A stretch of 64,000 nucleotides of DNA, taken from assembly GCF_025399895.1 (NCBI RefSeq), contig NZ_JAODUA010000013.1:62001-126000 (forward strand), written 5' to 3'. Source of the stretch: Streptomyces sp. ASQP_92. GTDB lineage: Bacteria; Actinomycetota; Actinomycetes; Streptomycetales; Streptomycetaceae. Positions 1 to 7,470 of this stretch are shown here, piece after piece. Below the pieces are notes generated by a model, which saw nothing but the letters and a program-made list of their open reading frames with translations, ran no database searches and had not been told where the DNA came from. How positions within the stretch are numbered: position 1 is the first letter of the stretch; each line of letters starts with the position of its first letter. The translations under genes and the position numbers were made by a program.

Positions 1-225
1 GTCGTTCACGCCGGTGTTGCCGACGTGCGGGGCGGTCATCACGACCACCTGGCGGTGGTACGACGGGTCGGTGAGGGTCTCCTGGTAGCCGGTCATTCCG
101 GTGGAGAACACGGCCTCGCCGAAGGTCTCCCCCACGGCCCCGTAGGCGCGGCCGCGGAAGATGCGGCCGTCCTCCAGGACGAGTACGGCGGGAACCTTGG
201 CGGCTCCCCGGGTGGAGGTCGTCAT
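1..225 (-). CDS. carA: Carbamoyl-phosphate synthase small subunit, N-terminal part (cut by window edge)
   Basis: The first 75 codons are present and the gene runs off the left edge. The translation opens with a short variable stretch, then LVLEDGRIFRGRAYG and a conserved block around FSTGMTGYQETLTDPSY, the hallmark N-terminal domain of the glutamine-hydrolysing small subunit. In the family this subunit feeds ammonia to CarB for carbamoyl phosphate, shared by pyrimidine and arginine synthesis. The ATG at 225 overlaps the upstream stop as ATGA, so it is probably translationally coupled in the pyr operon. The glutaminase triad lies outside the window. Confidence 0.93.
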   Translation of the reverse strand, partial: MTTSTRGAAKVPAVLVLEDGRIFRGRAYGAVGETFGEAVFSTGMTGYQETLTDPSYHRQVVVMTAPHVGNTGVND

Positions 226-812
226 CGTGCGGCGCCTTCCGTCGTGTTGGTGGGTTGTTCAGGAGTTTTCGTCATGGAGTTGATGGCCTCGACCCAGGCC
301 GGGTGCTGCTCGGCCCGGTCGGAGCGGAAGCCCGAGTCGATGAGGCGGTCGCCGTGGCTCCAGGTGACGACGAGCAGGCCGCCCTCGGTGAGGACCTTGC
401 CCGCGATGCCCTTGTCGAGCCGGGCGCCGCGGAGCCGGTCGGCCGGGACGAAGAAGTCGTTCGCCCCGGGACGTACGACGTCCAGGCCCGCGTCCGTCAG
501 GGTGAGCTCGGCCTTGCTGCGTACGCCCAGGCCGTGCGCCACGATGCGGTCGAGCCACTGCCCGGCGGTGGTGGAGCCGTGGTAGCGGCCGCTCAGCCTC
601 AGTTTCGCCTCGCCGGGCTCTTCGGGCGCGGTGAAGAGGTCGGGCAGGTCCGCCTGGAGGCGCCGGCGCCACTGCCAGCCCTGGCGCATCAGCCAGTAGA
701 CGAGGGCCACGAAGAGCGCGAGCCCGACCAGCCAGCCGATGCGTCCGCCCCAGTTGGTCACCTCGGCGGACTTCTCCTCGGCGGCCAGATCGATCAGTGA
801 TGCGTACGTCAC
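222..812 (-). CDS. PH-like domain membrane protein inside the pyr operon
   Basis: A 196-residue protein of unknown function. Residues about 22-40 form one hydrophobic segment (WLVGLALFVALVYWLMR), followed by a basic stretch and a soluble C-terminal region. That region has alternating beta-type strands, typical of the bacterial PH-like domain that I recall at this position in Streptomyces. It starts at GTG 812, which overlaps the pyrC stop (GTGA), and its own stop overlaps the carA start, so it is locked into the pyrimidine operon by coupling on both sides. No catalytic motif is visible. Its conserved position suggests a membrane-associated accessory role, but nothing in the sequence defines it. 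Confidence 0.8.
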   Translation of the reverse strand: MTYASLIDLAAEEKSAEVTNWGGRIGWLVGLALFVALVYWLMRQGWQWRRRLQADLPDLFTAPEEPGEAKLRLSGRYHGSTTAGQWLDRIVAHGLGVRSKAELTLTDAGLDVVRPGANDFFVPADRLRGARLDKGIAGKVLTEGGLLVVTWSHGDRLIDSGFRSDRAEQHPAWVEAINSMTKTPEQPTNTTEGAAR

Positions 813-2095
813 GCGAGCTTCCCGTCCACAAGCGTTGCCCGGCCCCGCAGGAAGGTGTGGGTGACACGCCCGGGCAGCTCGCGGCCCTCGTAGGGGGTGT
901 TGCGGCTGCGGGAGGCGAAGCCCGCGGGGTTCACCTCTCCACGGTATGCCGGATCCACCAGGGTCAGGTTGGCGGGTTCGCCTGCCGAGACGGGGCGCCC
1001 GTGGCCCTGGGCCCGGCCGATCTCGGCGGGCTTGTGCGCCATGCGGTCGGCGACGCCGGCCCAGTCGAGCAGCCCGGTCTCCACCATCGTGTGCTGGACG
1101 ACCGAGAGCGCGGTCTCCAGGCCCACCATGCCCATGGCGGCCGCGGCCCACTCGCAGTCCTTGTCCTCGTGCGGGTGCGGGGCGTGGTCGGTGGCGACGA
1201 TGTCGATGGTGCCGTCGGCGAGCGCCTCGCGCAGCGCCATGACGTCCTTCTCGGTGCGCAGCGGCGGGTTGACCTTGTAGACCGGGTTGTACGAGCGGAC
1301 CAGCTCGTCGGTGAGGAGCAGGTGGTGCGGGGTGACCTCGGCGGTCACGTCGATGCCGCGGGACTTGGCCCAGCGGACGATCTCGACGGAGCCTGCGGTC
1401 GAGAGGTGGCAGATGTGCACCCGGGAGCCGACGTGCTCGGCGAGCAGCACATCGCGGGCGATGATCGACTCCTCGGCGACGGCGGGCCAGCCACCGAGGC
1501 CGAGCTCGGCCGAGACGACGCCCTCGTTCATCTGGGCGCCCTCGGTCAGGCGGGGCTCCTGGGCGTGCTGGGCGACGACGCCGCCGAAGGCCTTCACGTA
1601 CTCCAGGGCGCGACGCATGATCACCGCGTCGTGGACGCACTTGCCGTCGTCGGAGAAGACGGTGACACCGGCGGCGGAGTCGTGCATGGCGCCGAGCTCG
1701 GCGAGCTGCTTGCCTTCGAGGCCGACGGTTACGGCGCCGATGGGCTGCACGTCGCAGTAGCCGGACTCCTTGCCGAGCCGCCAGACCTGCTCGACGACGC
1801 CCGCGGTGTCGGCGACGGGGAAGGTGTTGGCCATGGCGAAGACCGAGGTGTAGCCGCCGCGCGCGGCCGCCCGGGTGCCGGTGAGGACGGTCTCGGAGTC
1901 CTCGCGGCCGGGCTCGCGCAGATGGGTGTGGAGGTCGACGAGGCCGGGCAGCAGGATCTGGCCCGCCGCGTCGACGACCGTCGCGTCGCCCGCGTCGAGG
2001 CCGGTACCGACGGCGGCGATGGTCTCGCCGTCGATCAGTACGTCCTGGACGTCACCGCCGAGGACCTTCGCACCACGGATCAGGATCGTGCTCAT
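809..2095 (-). CDS. pyrC: Dihydroorotase
   Basis: A 428-residue amidohydrolase that cyclises N-carbamoyl-aspartate to dihydroorotate in pyrimidine synthesis. The metal-binding motif DLHTHLREPG is at about residues 54-63, and the later conserved ATDHAPH motif is present near residue 300, as in class I dihydroorotases. Full length for the family. The start MSTILIRGAKVLGG lies 2 nt after the pyrB stop, and the stop overlaps the next gene. It belongs to the pyrR-pyrB-pyrC-carA operon and is probably controlled with it by PyrR. Confidence 0.96.
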   Translation of the reverse strand: MSTILIRGAKVLGGDVQDVLIDGETIAAVGTGLDAGDATVVDAAGQILLPGLVDLHTHLREPGREDSETVLTGTRAAARGGYTSVFAMANTFPVADTAGVVEQVWRLGKESGYCDVQPIGAVTVGLEGKQLAELGAMHDSAAGVTVFSDDGKCVHDAVIMRRALEYVKAFGGVVAQHAQEPRLTEGAQMNEGVVSAELGLGGWPAVAEESIIARDVLLAEHVGSRVHICHLSTAGSVEIVRWAKSRGIDVTAEVTPHHLLLTDELVRSYNPVYKVNPPLRTEKDVMALREALADGTIDIVATDHAPHPHEDKDCEWAAAAMGMVGLETALSVVQHTMVETGLLDWAGVADRMAHKPAEIGRAQGHGRPVSAGEPANLTLVDPAYRGEVNPAGFASRSRNTPYEGRELPGRVTHTFLRGRATLVDGKLA

Positions 2096-2097
2096 GG

Positions 2098-3081
2098 TTA
2101 CTTGTTCTCCGAATCGGTGGGGCGGGCGTGGCTGACGGCGGGCTCGTTGCCGCCGAGCAGCAGGTAGAGGACCGCCATGCGGGTGTGGACGCCGTTGGCG
2201 ACCTGTTCGACGACCGTGCAGCGGTCGGAGTCGGCGACCTCGGCGGTGATCTCCATGCCGCGGACCATCGGGCCGGGGTGCATCACGATGCCGTGCTCCG
2301 GCATCTTGGCCATGCGCTCGCCGTCCAGACCGTAGCGGCGCGAGTACTCGCGCTCGGTCGGGAAGAAGGCGGCGTTCATCCGTTCTCGCTGCACACGCAG
2401 CATCATCACCGCGTCGGACTTCGGCAGCACGGCGTCCAGGTCGTACGACACGTCGCAGGTCCAGTGCTCGACGCCGACCGGGAGCAGCGTCGGCGGGGCC
2501 ACCAGGGTGACGTCGGCGCCGAGCGTGTGCAGCAGGTCGACGTTGGAGCGGGCGACCCGGCTGTGCAGCACGTCGCCGACCAGGGTGATGCGCTTGCCGG
2601 CCAGGTCCTGGCCGAGCGCGTCCCTGCCGACCAGGCGCCGGCGCATGGTGAACGCGTCGAGCAGCGCCTGGGTGGGGTGCTGGTGGGTGCCGTCGCCGGC
2701 GTTGATGACGGGGGCGTCGATCCAGCCCGAGGTGGCCAGGCGGTAGGGGGCGCCGGAGGCGCTGTGCCGGATGACGACGGCGTCGACGCCCATCGCCTCC
2801 AGGGTCTGCGCGGTGTCCTTCAGGGACTCGCCCTTGGAGACCGAGGAGCCCTTGGCGGCGAAGTTGATGACGTCGGCCGACAGTCGCTTCTCGGCGGCCT
2901 CGAAGGAGATCCGGGTGCGGGTGGAGTCCTCGAAGAAGAGGTTGCAGATGGTCCGGCCGCGCAGCGCGGGGAGCTTCTTTATCGGCCGGTCGGAGACCCG
3001 GGCCATCTCCTCGGTGGTGTCGAGGATGAGCACGGCGTCGTCGCGGGTGAGGTCGGCGGCCGAGATGAGGTGACGCATCAT
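2098..3081 (-). CDS. pyrB: Aspartate carbamoyltransferase catalytic chain
   Basis: A 327-residue transcarbamoylase joining carbamoyl phosphate to aspartate. The carbamoyl-phosphate loop EDSTRTRISFE lies near residues 51-61, and HPTQALLDAFT near 134-144 and HPGPM near 268 are the expected active-site motifs. Two consecutive ATG codons (3081 and 3078) are possible starts, with GGAGAA just upstream. The gene follows pyrR after 94 bp and precedes pyrC by 2 bp. No pyrI regulatory subunit is seen, as is usual in actinobacteria. Confidence 0.96.
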   Translation of the reverse strand: MMRHLISAADLTRDDAVLILDTTEEMARVSDRPIKKLPALRGRTICNLFFEDSTRTRISFEAAEKRLSADVINFAAKGSSVSKGESLKDTAQTLEAMGVDAVVIRHSASGAPYRLATSGWIDAPVINAGDGTHQHPTQALLDAFTMRRRLVGRDALGQDLAGKRITLVGDVLHSRVARSNVDLLHTLGADVTLVAPPTLLPVGVEHWTCDVSYDLDAVLPKSDAVMMLRVQRERMNAAFFPTEREYSRRYGLDGERMAKMPEHGIVMHPGPMVRGMEITAEVADSDRCTVVEQVANGVHTRMAVLYLLLGGNEPAVSHARPTDSENK

Positions 3082-3175
3082 CGGGGGTTCTCCAGGTGTG
3101 GTGGAGGGTGGGGCGTGCGGGCGCGCAGAAGCAGGCCGTACGGCTCGGTGCGGGCCGTACGGGGCCGTGTGGGGC

Positions 3176-3778
3176 TTACTGCTCGCCGGCCGGAGCGGTC
3201 TGCTTGACGCCGAGCAGCACGGCGTCGCGGCCGTCCTCCTCGGCGAGCTGGACCTTGACCGTCTCCCGCAGCGACGTGGGGAGGTTCTTGCCGACGTAGT
3301 CGGCGCGGATCGGGAGTTCGCGGTGGCCGCGGTCGACCAGGACCGCGAGCTGCACGGCGCGGGGGCGGCCGATGTCGCCGAGCGCGTCGAGGGCGGCGCG
3401 GATGGTGCGGCCGGAGAAGAGGACGTCGTCGACCAGGACGACCAGGCGGCCGTCGACGCCGTCGCCGGGGATCTCGGTGCGGCCGAGCGCGCGGGCGGGC
3501 TTCATCCGCAGGTCGTCGCGGTACATGGTGATGTCGAGGGAGCCGACCGGGGTCTTGCGCCCGGTGATGCCCTCCAGCTTCACGGCGAGCCGCTCGGCGA
3601 GGAAGACGCCGCGAGTCGGGATGCCGAGAAGCACGACGTCGTCGGCGCCCTTGGCGCGCTCGACGATCTCGTGGGCGATACGGGTCAGGACGCGGGCGAT
3701 GTCGGGGCCTTCGAGAACGGGCCGCGCCGCATCGGGGTGCGCCGGATCCTGCTGGTTCTGCGGGTGCTGCGTGTCCAT
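3176..3778 (-). CDS. pyrR: PyrR bifunctional pyrimidine operon regulator / uracil phosphoribosyltransferase
   Basis: A 200-residue PRTase-fold protein. The PRPP-binding motif VVLVDDVLFSGRT at about residues 111-123 and the conserved LGIPTRG near residue 52 mark the PyrR family. PyrR binds a leader RNA in the presence of UMP and lowers expression of the pyr operon. The N-terminal 20 residues are a variable, polar extension. It starts at ATG 3778, with AAGGAGG about 10 nt upstream. It is the first gene of the operon, and its own leader carries a PyrR-type RNA motif (3788-3822), so autoregulation is likely. Confidence 0.95.
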   Translation of the reverse strand: MDTQHPQNQQDPAHPDAARPVLEGPDIARVLTRIAHEIVERAKGADDVVLLGIPTRGVFLAERLAVKLEGITGRKTPVGSLDITMYRDDLRMKPARALGRTEIPGDGVDGRLVVLVDDVLFSGRTIRAALDALGDIGRPRAVQLAVLVDRGHRELPIRADYVGKNLPTSLRETVKVQLAEEDGRDAVLLGVKQTAPAGEQ

Positions 3779-3787
3779 ATGAAACGG

Positions 3788-3822
3788 ACCTCCTTCTCCG
3801 CCTCACGGGACGGACCTTAAAG
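3788..3822 (-). promoter_or_regulatory. PyrR-binding RNA element overlapping the pyrR ribosome-binding region
   Basis: On the minus strand the leader reads TTTAAGG, then GTCCCGTGAGGCGGAGAAGG, then the Shine-Dalgarno AAGGAGG. The TTTAA plus UCCNGUGAGGC core matches the PyrR-binding loop known from Bacillus and mycobacterial leaders. CCG and CGG flank the conserved loop and can close the upper stem. The motif runs directly into the Shine-Dalgarno, so bound PyrR would be expected to block translation initiation rather than act through a distant terminator. The match is seen in the sequence; the mechanism is inferred from the mycobacterial case. Confidence 0.72.
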
Positions 3823-3985
3823 GACGTCGAAATTGCGTCCCCACGGTACCAGGGGCCGGAGGCCGCCCCGCACCGGGGCCGTCACTCGAACGGGTGAAGC
3901 GGGCCGGGGAACCGCCCTGCCCCGTGGGGGCGCGCCCCACGCGGAGCGTGTCACTCCTGCGGGGCGGGGGTGTGGACCATTCGGC

Positions 3986-4015
3986 TTGACGCGGCCAAGT
4001 AACGCTGCGTAACCT
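3986..4015 (+). promoter_or_regulatory. Putative bldD promoter (TTGACG - 18 bp - TAACCT)
   Basis: TTGACG at 3986-3991 and TAACCT at 4010-4015 are separated by 18 bp, a good fit to the HrdB-type housekeeping promoter. Transcription would start near 4022, about 50 nt before the bldD start codon. The -10 region is embedded in the palindrome at 4010-4027, the expected layout for an autorepressed promoter. Confidence 0.6.
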
Positions 4016-4027
4016 CACAGTGAGTTA
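4010..4027. promoter_or_regulatory. BldD-type operator in the bldD promoter
   Basis: TAACCTCACAGTGAGTTA is a near-perfect palindrome centred on CTCAC-A-GTGAG. The half-sites TCAC and GTGA are those of the published BldD consensus (AGTgA...TCACc). It covers the predicted -10 element and start point of bldD, and another TCACA lies at 4054-4058. BldD is known to repress its own gene, so this is most simply its autoregulatory operator. Confidence 0.7.
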
Positions 4028-4074
4028 CAGCCGCGCGGCGGAGCCGCACGTTGTCACAGCGTCCGGGGAGCTAT

Positions 4075-4575
4075 ATGTCCAGCGAATACGCAAAACAGCT
4101 CGGGGCCAAGCTCCGCGCCATCCGCACCCAGCAGGGCCTCTCCCTCCACGGCGTGGAGGAGAAGTCCCAGGGCCGCTGGAAGGCCGTCGTGGTCGGTTCG
4201 TACGAGCGCGGCGACCGTGCCGTGACCGTGCAGCGCCTTGCCGAGCTGGCGGACTTCTACGGCGTTCCGGTGCAGGAACTGCTGCCGGGCACCACGCCGG
4301 GCGGGGCCGCCGAGCCGCCGCCGAAGCTGGTCCTCGACCTCGAGCGCCTCGCGCACGTCCCGCCGGAGAAGGCGGGCCCGCTCCAGCGTTACGCGGCGAC
4401 CATCCAGTCGCAGCGCGGCGACTACAACGGCAAGGTCCTCTCGATCCGCCAGGACGACCTGCGCACCCTTGCCGTCATTTACGACCAGTCGCCCTCGGTC
4501 CTCACCGAGCAGCTCATCAGCTGGGGCGTCCTGGACGCGGACGCGCGCCGCGCGGTCGCCCACGAAGAGGGCTGA
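4075..4575 (+). CDS. bldD: BldD, c-di-GMP-responsive master repressor of development
   Basis: A 166-residue protein. Residues 1-70 form an XRE-type helix-turn-helix DNA-binding domain (LRAIRTQQGLSLHGVEE ... VVVGSYERGDR). The C-terminal domain carries the c-di-GMP signature RGD at 114-116 and RQDD at 125-128, which lets a c-di-GMP tetramer dimerise BldD. In Streptomyces, BldD bound to c-di-GMP represses sporulation genes during vegetative growth. The start at ATG 4075 is preferred over an in-frame TTG at 4051 because GGGGAG sits 4 nt upstream and the protein then begins MSSEYAKQLGAKLR. It diverges from pyrR and ends at a strong terminator. Confidence 0.97.
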   Translation: MSSEYAKQLGAKLRAIRTQQGLSLHGVEEKSQGRWKAVVVGSYERGDRAVTVQRLAELADFYGVPVQELLPGTTPGGAAEPPPKLVLDLERLAHVPPEKAGPLQRYAATIQSQRGDYNGKVLSIRQDDLRTLAVIYDQSPSVLTEQLISWGVLDADARRAVAHEEG

Positions 4576-4590
4576 CGCCCCTTCAGCAGA

Positions 4591-4645
4591 AACGTGCCGC
4601 CGGGCCCGGTGGGAGCACTCGCTCCCACCGGGCCCGGCGGCGTTT
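4591..4645 (+). terminator. Terminator after bldD
   Basis: A perfect 21-bp inverted repeat (4596-4616 and 4621-4641) with a 4-nt loop ACTC, followed by GTTT. It begins 20 bp after the bldD stop. Confidence 0.88.
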
Positions 4646-4726
4646 CGGCAGCCCGGTGGGTTGGTGACGGGTCGGCGGGTTCGTGACGGGCCCCGGGGGT
4701 TTGTGGCGGGCCGGCGCGGACATGCC

Positions 4727-4763
4727 GAAGGGCCCGCGGCACGGATCGTGTCGCGGGCCCTTC
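4727..4763 (-). terminator. Terminator after nusB
   Basis: GAAGGGCCCGCG (4727-4738) pairs with CGCGGGCCCTTC (4752-4763), with an inner CACG/CGTG stem between them. It lies 24 bp beyond the nusB stop on the minus strand. Confidence 0.8.
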
Positions 4764-4786
4764 GTTGGCCTTGTCCCCGCCGGAGG

Positions 4787-5215
4787 CTAGTCGCGGCGCA
4801 GGCTCGGCTTGAGGTCCTTGAAACGGGCCAGCAGCCCGTTCACGAAGGCCGGGGAGTCGTCCGTGGAGAACTCCTTCGCCAGCTGGACGGCCTCGTCGAT
4901 GACGACCGCGTCGGGCGTCTCGTCCTCCCAGACCAGCTCGTACGCGCCGAGCCGCAGGATGTTCCGGTCGACGACCGGCATCCGGTCGAGCGTCCAGCCC
5001 ACCGCGTAGGTGGAGATCAGGTCGTCGATGCGGTCCACGTACCCCGCGTAGCCCTCGACGAGCTGCATCGTGTACTCGGTGACCGGCGGCTGACGGTCGT
5101 CGGACCGCGAGTGCCGCACCCAGTCCGCGAGGACCGTCTGCACGGACTCGCCGCGCTGGTCGGCCTCGAAGAGGATCTGGAAGGCGCGCTTGCGGGCCTT
5201 GTTCCGGGCAGCCAC
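4787..5215 (-). CDS. nusB: Transcription antitermination factor NusB
   Basis: A 142-residue all-helical protein of normal NusB length. It opens with MAARNKARKRAFQILFEADQ, the arginine-rich start that binds boxA RNA together with S10 (NusE). The conserved VDRNILRLGAYEL and DEAVQLAKEFSTDDSPAFVNG blocks are present. NusB acts in rRNA antitermination and ribosome maturation. It follows efp with 2 bp between them, so the two are co-transcribed, and a terminator follows. Confidence 0.95.
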   Translation of the reverse strand: MAARNKARKRAFQILFEADQRGESVQTVLADWVRHSRSDDRQPPVTEYTMQLVEGYAGYVDRIDDLISTYAVGWTLDRMPVVDRNILRLGAYELVWEDETPDAVVIDEAVQLAKEFSTDDSPAFVNGLLARFKDLKPSLRRD

Positions 5216-5217
5216 GG

Positions 5218-5784
5218 TTAGCTGTTCACCCGGCCGAGGTAGTCGCCGGTGCGGGTGTCGACCTTGATCTTCTCACCGGTGGTGATGAAGAGCGGGACGC
5301 CGATCTCGTACCCGGTCTCCAGCTTGGCCGGCTTGGTGCCGCCGGTGGAGCGGTCGCCCTGGACGCCCGGGTCGGTGTGCTCGATGGTCAGCTCGACGGC
5401 GGCGGGCAGCTCGACGTAGAGCACCTCGCCCTCGTGCTGCGCGACCGAGGCGGTGAAGCCCTCGATCAGGAAGTTGGCGGCGTCGCCGACGGCCTTGCGG
5501 TCGACCATCAGCTGGTCGTACGTGGTCATGTCCATGAAGACGAAGTACTCGCCGTCCATGTACGAGAACTGCATGTCGCGGCGGTCAATGGTGGCCGTCT
5601 CGACCTTCACACCGGCGTTGAAGGTCTTGTCGACGACCTTGCCGGAGAGCACGTTCTTGAGCTTGGTGCGCACGAAGGCCGGGCCCTTGCCGGGCTTGAC
5701 GTGCTGGAACTCGACGACGGACCAGAGCTGGCCTCCGTCGAGCTTGAGCACCAGGCCGTTCTTGAGGTCGTTCGTGGAAGCCAC
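5218..5784 (-). CDS. efp: Elongation factor P
   Basis: A 188-residue protein with the three-barrel EF-P layout: an N-terminal KOW-like barrel, then two OB folds ending in DTRTGDYLGRVNS. The tip loop is KPGKGPAF at about residues 30-37, with a lysine at the tip position. EF-P relieves ribosome stalling at polyproline, relevant here because several neighbouring proteins are proline-rich. The GTG start at 5784 (ASTNDLKNG follows) is chosen because AGGAGATT lies just upstream; an in-frame upstream ATG would add 20 untypical residues. It is co-transcribed with nusB. Confidence 0.95.
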   Translation of the reverse strand: MASTNDLKNGLVLKLDGGQLWSVVEFQHVKPGKGPAFVRTKLKNVLSGKVVDKTFNAGVKVETATIDRRDMQFSYMDGEYFVFMDMTTYDQLMVDRKAVGDAANFLIEGFTASVAQHEGEVLYVELPAAVELTIEHTDPGVQGDRSTGGTKPAKLETGYEIGVPLFITTGEKIKVDTRTGDYLGRVNS

Positions 5785-5853
5785 GGTTGCGGAATCTCCT
5801 GGACTGAAAGCTGGTGGACGACCGAGGGTACGTACACGGGGCACGTACGCGTG

Positions 5854-6960
5854 CTAGAGCGCTAGCAGCTCCTTGGTCGTGATGGTGAGTAGCTCGGGGC
5901 CGCCGTCCGCCTCGGGGCGTACGACGAGCGTGTCATCGATCCGGACGCCGCCCCGGCCCGGGAGGTGGACCCCCGGTTCGACGGTGACCGGCACGCAAGT
6001 GTCCAGTTTACCCATGGCTCCAGGTGCCAGCTGCGGCTCCTCGTCGATTTCGATCCCGACCCCGTGTCCGGTGAGCGGTCCGAAGGCCTCCGCGTGACCC
6101 GCGGCGTCCAGCACCTGACGGGCGGCGCGGTCCACCGCACGGTACTCGGCCCCCGGCACCAGGGCCTCGCGGCCGGCCCGCTGGGCTGCGAAAACGGCTT
6201 CGTACAGCTCGATCTGCCAGTCCGCTGGGGTGGTGCCGATCACGAAGGTACGGCCGATCTCGCAGCGGTATCCGCGGTAGGTGGCACCCAGGCAGACCGA
6301 CAGGAAGTCGCCCTCCTCGACCCGGCGGTCGGCCGGACGGTGGCCTGCCCGGCCGGAGTTGGGGCCGGTGCCGACCGAGGTCATGAAAGCGGGCCCGTCG
6401 GCGCCGTGGTCGACCAGGCGGCGCTCCAGCTCCAGCGCGAGATGGCGTTCGGTGCGGCCCACCAGGATCGACTCCAGGAGCTCGCCCAGCGCCTGGTCGG
6501 TGATCTCGGCGGCGATGCGCAGACAGGCGATCTCCTCCTCGTCCTTGACCAGCCTGCGCTGCTCCACGGCTCCCCCGAGGTCGTTCAGGAGCAGCCGGGG
6601 CGCCACCGAGCCGAGGGCGCGGTGGCGGGCCACGGACAGGTGGTGCTCCTCGACGGCGAGGGAGTCGGCGCCGCTGGCCTGCGCGAGGTCGGCGGCCGCG
6701 ACGGCCGGGTCGCCGTCCGGCGCGGGCAGCACGGTCAGCCGCAAGTGCTCGTCCAGGTGCCCCTCGATGAGATCGCCCGACGGTGTGCGCGGACACAGCA
6801 GTACGTCCTCGACGGGCCCGAGCAGCAGGACCGCGCCGGGCGGGGCGCCACCGGCGAGATAGCGGACATTGGCCGGGCGCGAGACCAGGGCGGCCGCGCT
6901 GCCTGCGGCCGCCGAGCGGTCCCGCAGCCAGCCGCGGCGTGCCGCGAACACCTCTGACAT
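5854..6960 (-). CDS. M24-family aminopeptidase P / Xaa-Pro peptidase
   Basis: A 368-residue two-domain metallopeptidase. The N-terminal creatinase-like domain is followed by a pita-bread catalytic domain with the metal-binding series D/D/H/E/E seen around LSVCLGATYRGYRCEIGRTF, LTGHGVGIEIDEEP and TVEPGVHLPGRGGVRIDDT. The family releases N-terminal residues preceding proline. The start MSEVFAARRGW at 6960 is supported by family length; longer upstream frames are proline/arginine-rich noncoding sequence. No clear Shine-Dalgarno is seen. It lies 69 bp before efp, probably in the same transcription unit. Confidence 0.88.
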   Translation of the reverse strand: MSEVFAARRGWLRDRSAAAGSAAALVSRPANVRYLAGGAPPGAVLLLGPVEDVLLCPRTPSGDLIEGHLDEHLRLTVLPAPDGDPAVAAADLAQASGADSLAVEEHHLSVARHRALGSVAPRLLLNDLGGAVEQRRLVKDEEEIACLRIAAEITDQALGELLESILVGRTERHLALELERRLVDHGADGPAFMTSVGTGPNSGRAGHRPADRRVEEGDFLSVCLGATYRGYRCEIGRTFVIGTTPADWQIELYEAVFAAQRAGREALVPGAEYRAVDRAARQVLDAAGHAEAFGPLTGHGVGIEIDEEPQLAPGAMGKLDTCVPVTVEPGVHLPGRGGVRIDDTLVVRPEADGGPELLTITTKELLAL

Positions 6961-7470
6961 GACCCGAGCGTATGAGGGGGGCGGGGGTTCGGCTGGTTCT
7001 GCGCGTCCGACCGGGGGCCGCCCCGGTGGTCGGTCCGTCCTTGCCCTCAGTCGCCGGGCGGGCTGGGGGTTGCTGCTTGGCCCCCTGCATGGCCCCCCGT
7101 ACTTGGTCCTCAAACGCCGGACGGGCTGAAGGGGGTGCGACCTACCCCACTGCACGGCCCCCACGCTTCGTCCTCAAACGCCGGGCGGGCTGAGGTTGCC
7201 CATGCCGGCCAGCACCGAGCACTTGAGGGGCGCGAGGAACTGCGCGACCAGCCACCCACGGCCCGCAGCCAAAAGAAACCTGGGGCTCCGCCCCAGACCC
7301 CGATCGCGCCTGAACGGCGCTCGTCCTCAAACGCCGGACAGGCTGAAGTGCCGGCCAGCGCCGAGTAGCTAAGGGGCGCGGGGAACTGCGCGACCAGCCC
7401 CCCACAGCCCGCACCGGACAGACACCCCCGGAGGGTTTCGGGAAGGGGCGGGGTGGGGAAAACCCGGCCC
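6961..7470. repeat. Repeat-filled intergenic region 1
   Basis: No credible gene is found in these 510 bp. They hold three copies of an element with core CAAACGCCGGACGGGCTGA: 7107-7129, 7171-7193 (one base changed) and 7323-7345 (one base changed). Two copies of a second element, core GGCGCGGGGAACTGCGCGA, begin near 7227 and 7373. A perfect hairpin CTGGGGC-TCC-GCCCCAG lies at about 7280-7296. The same two elements recur in the regions at 28344 and 48545. The many short frames crossing this region share this repeat structure and are not coding. Confidence 0.8.

Noticed and set aside
6961..7470. CRISPR array or insertion sequence in the repeat regions
   Set aside because: Repeats are of unequal spacing, with no constant repeat/variable spacer pattern, no cas genes, no transposase and no terminal inverted repeats with target duplications.
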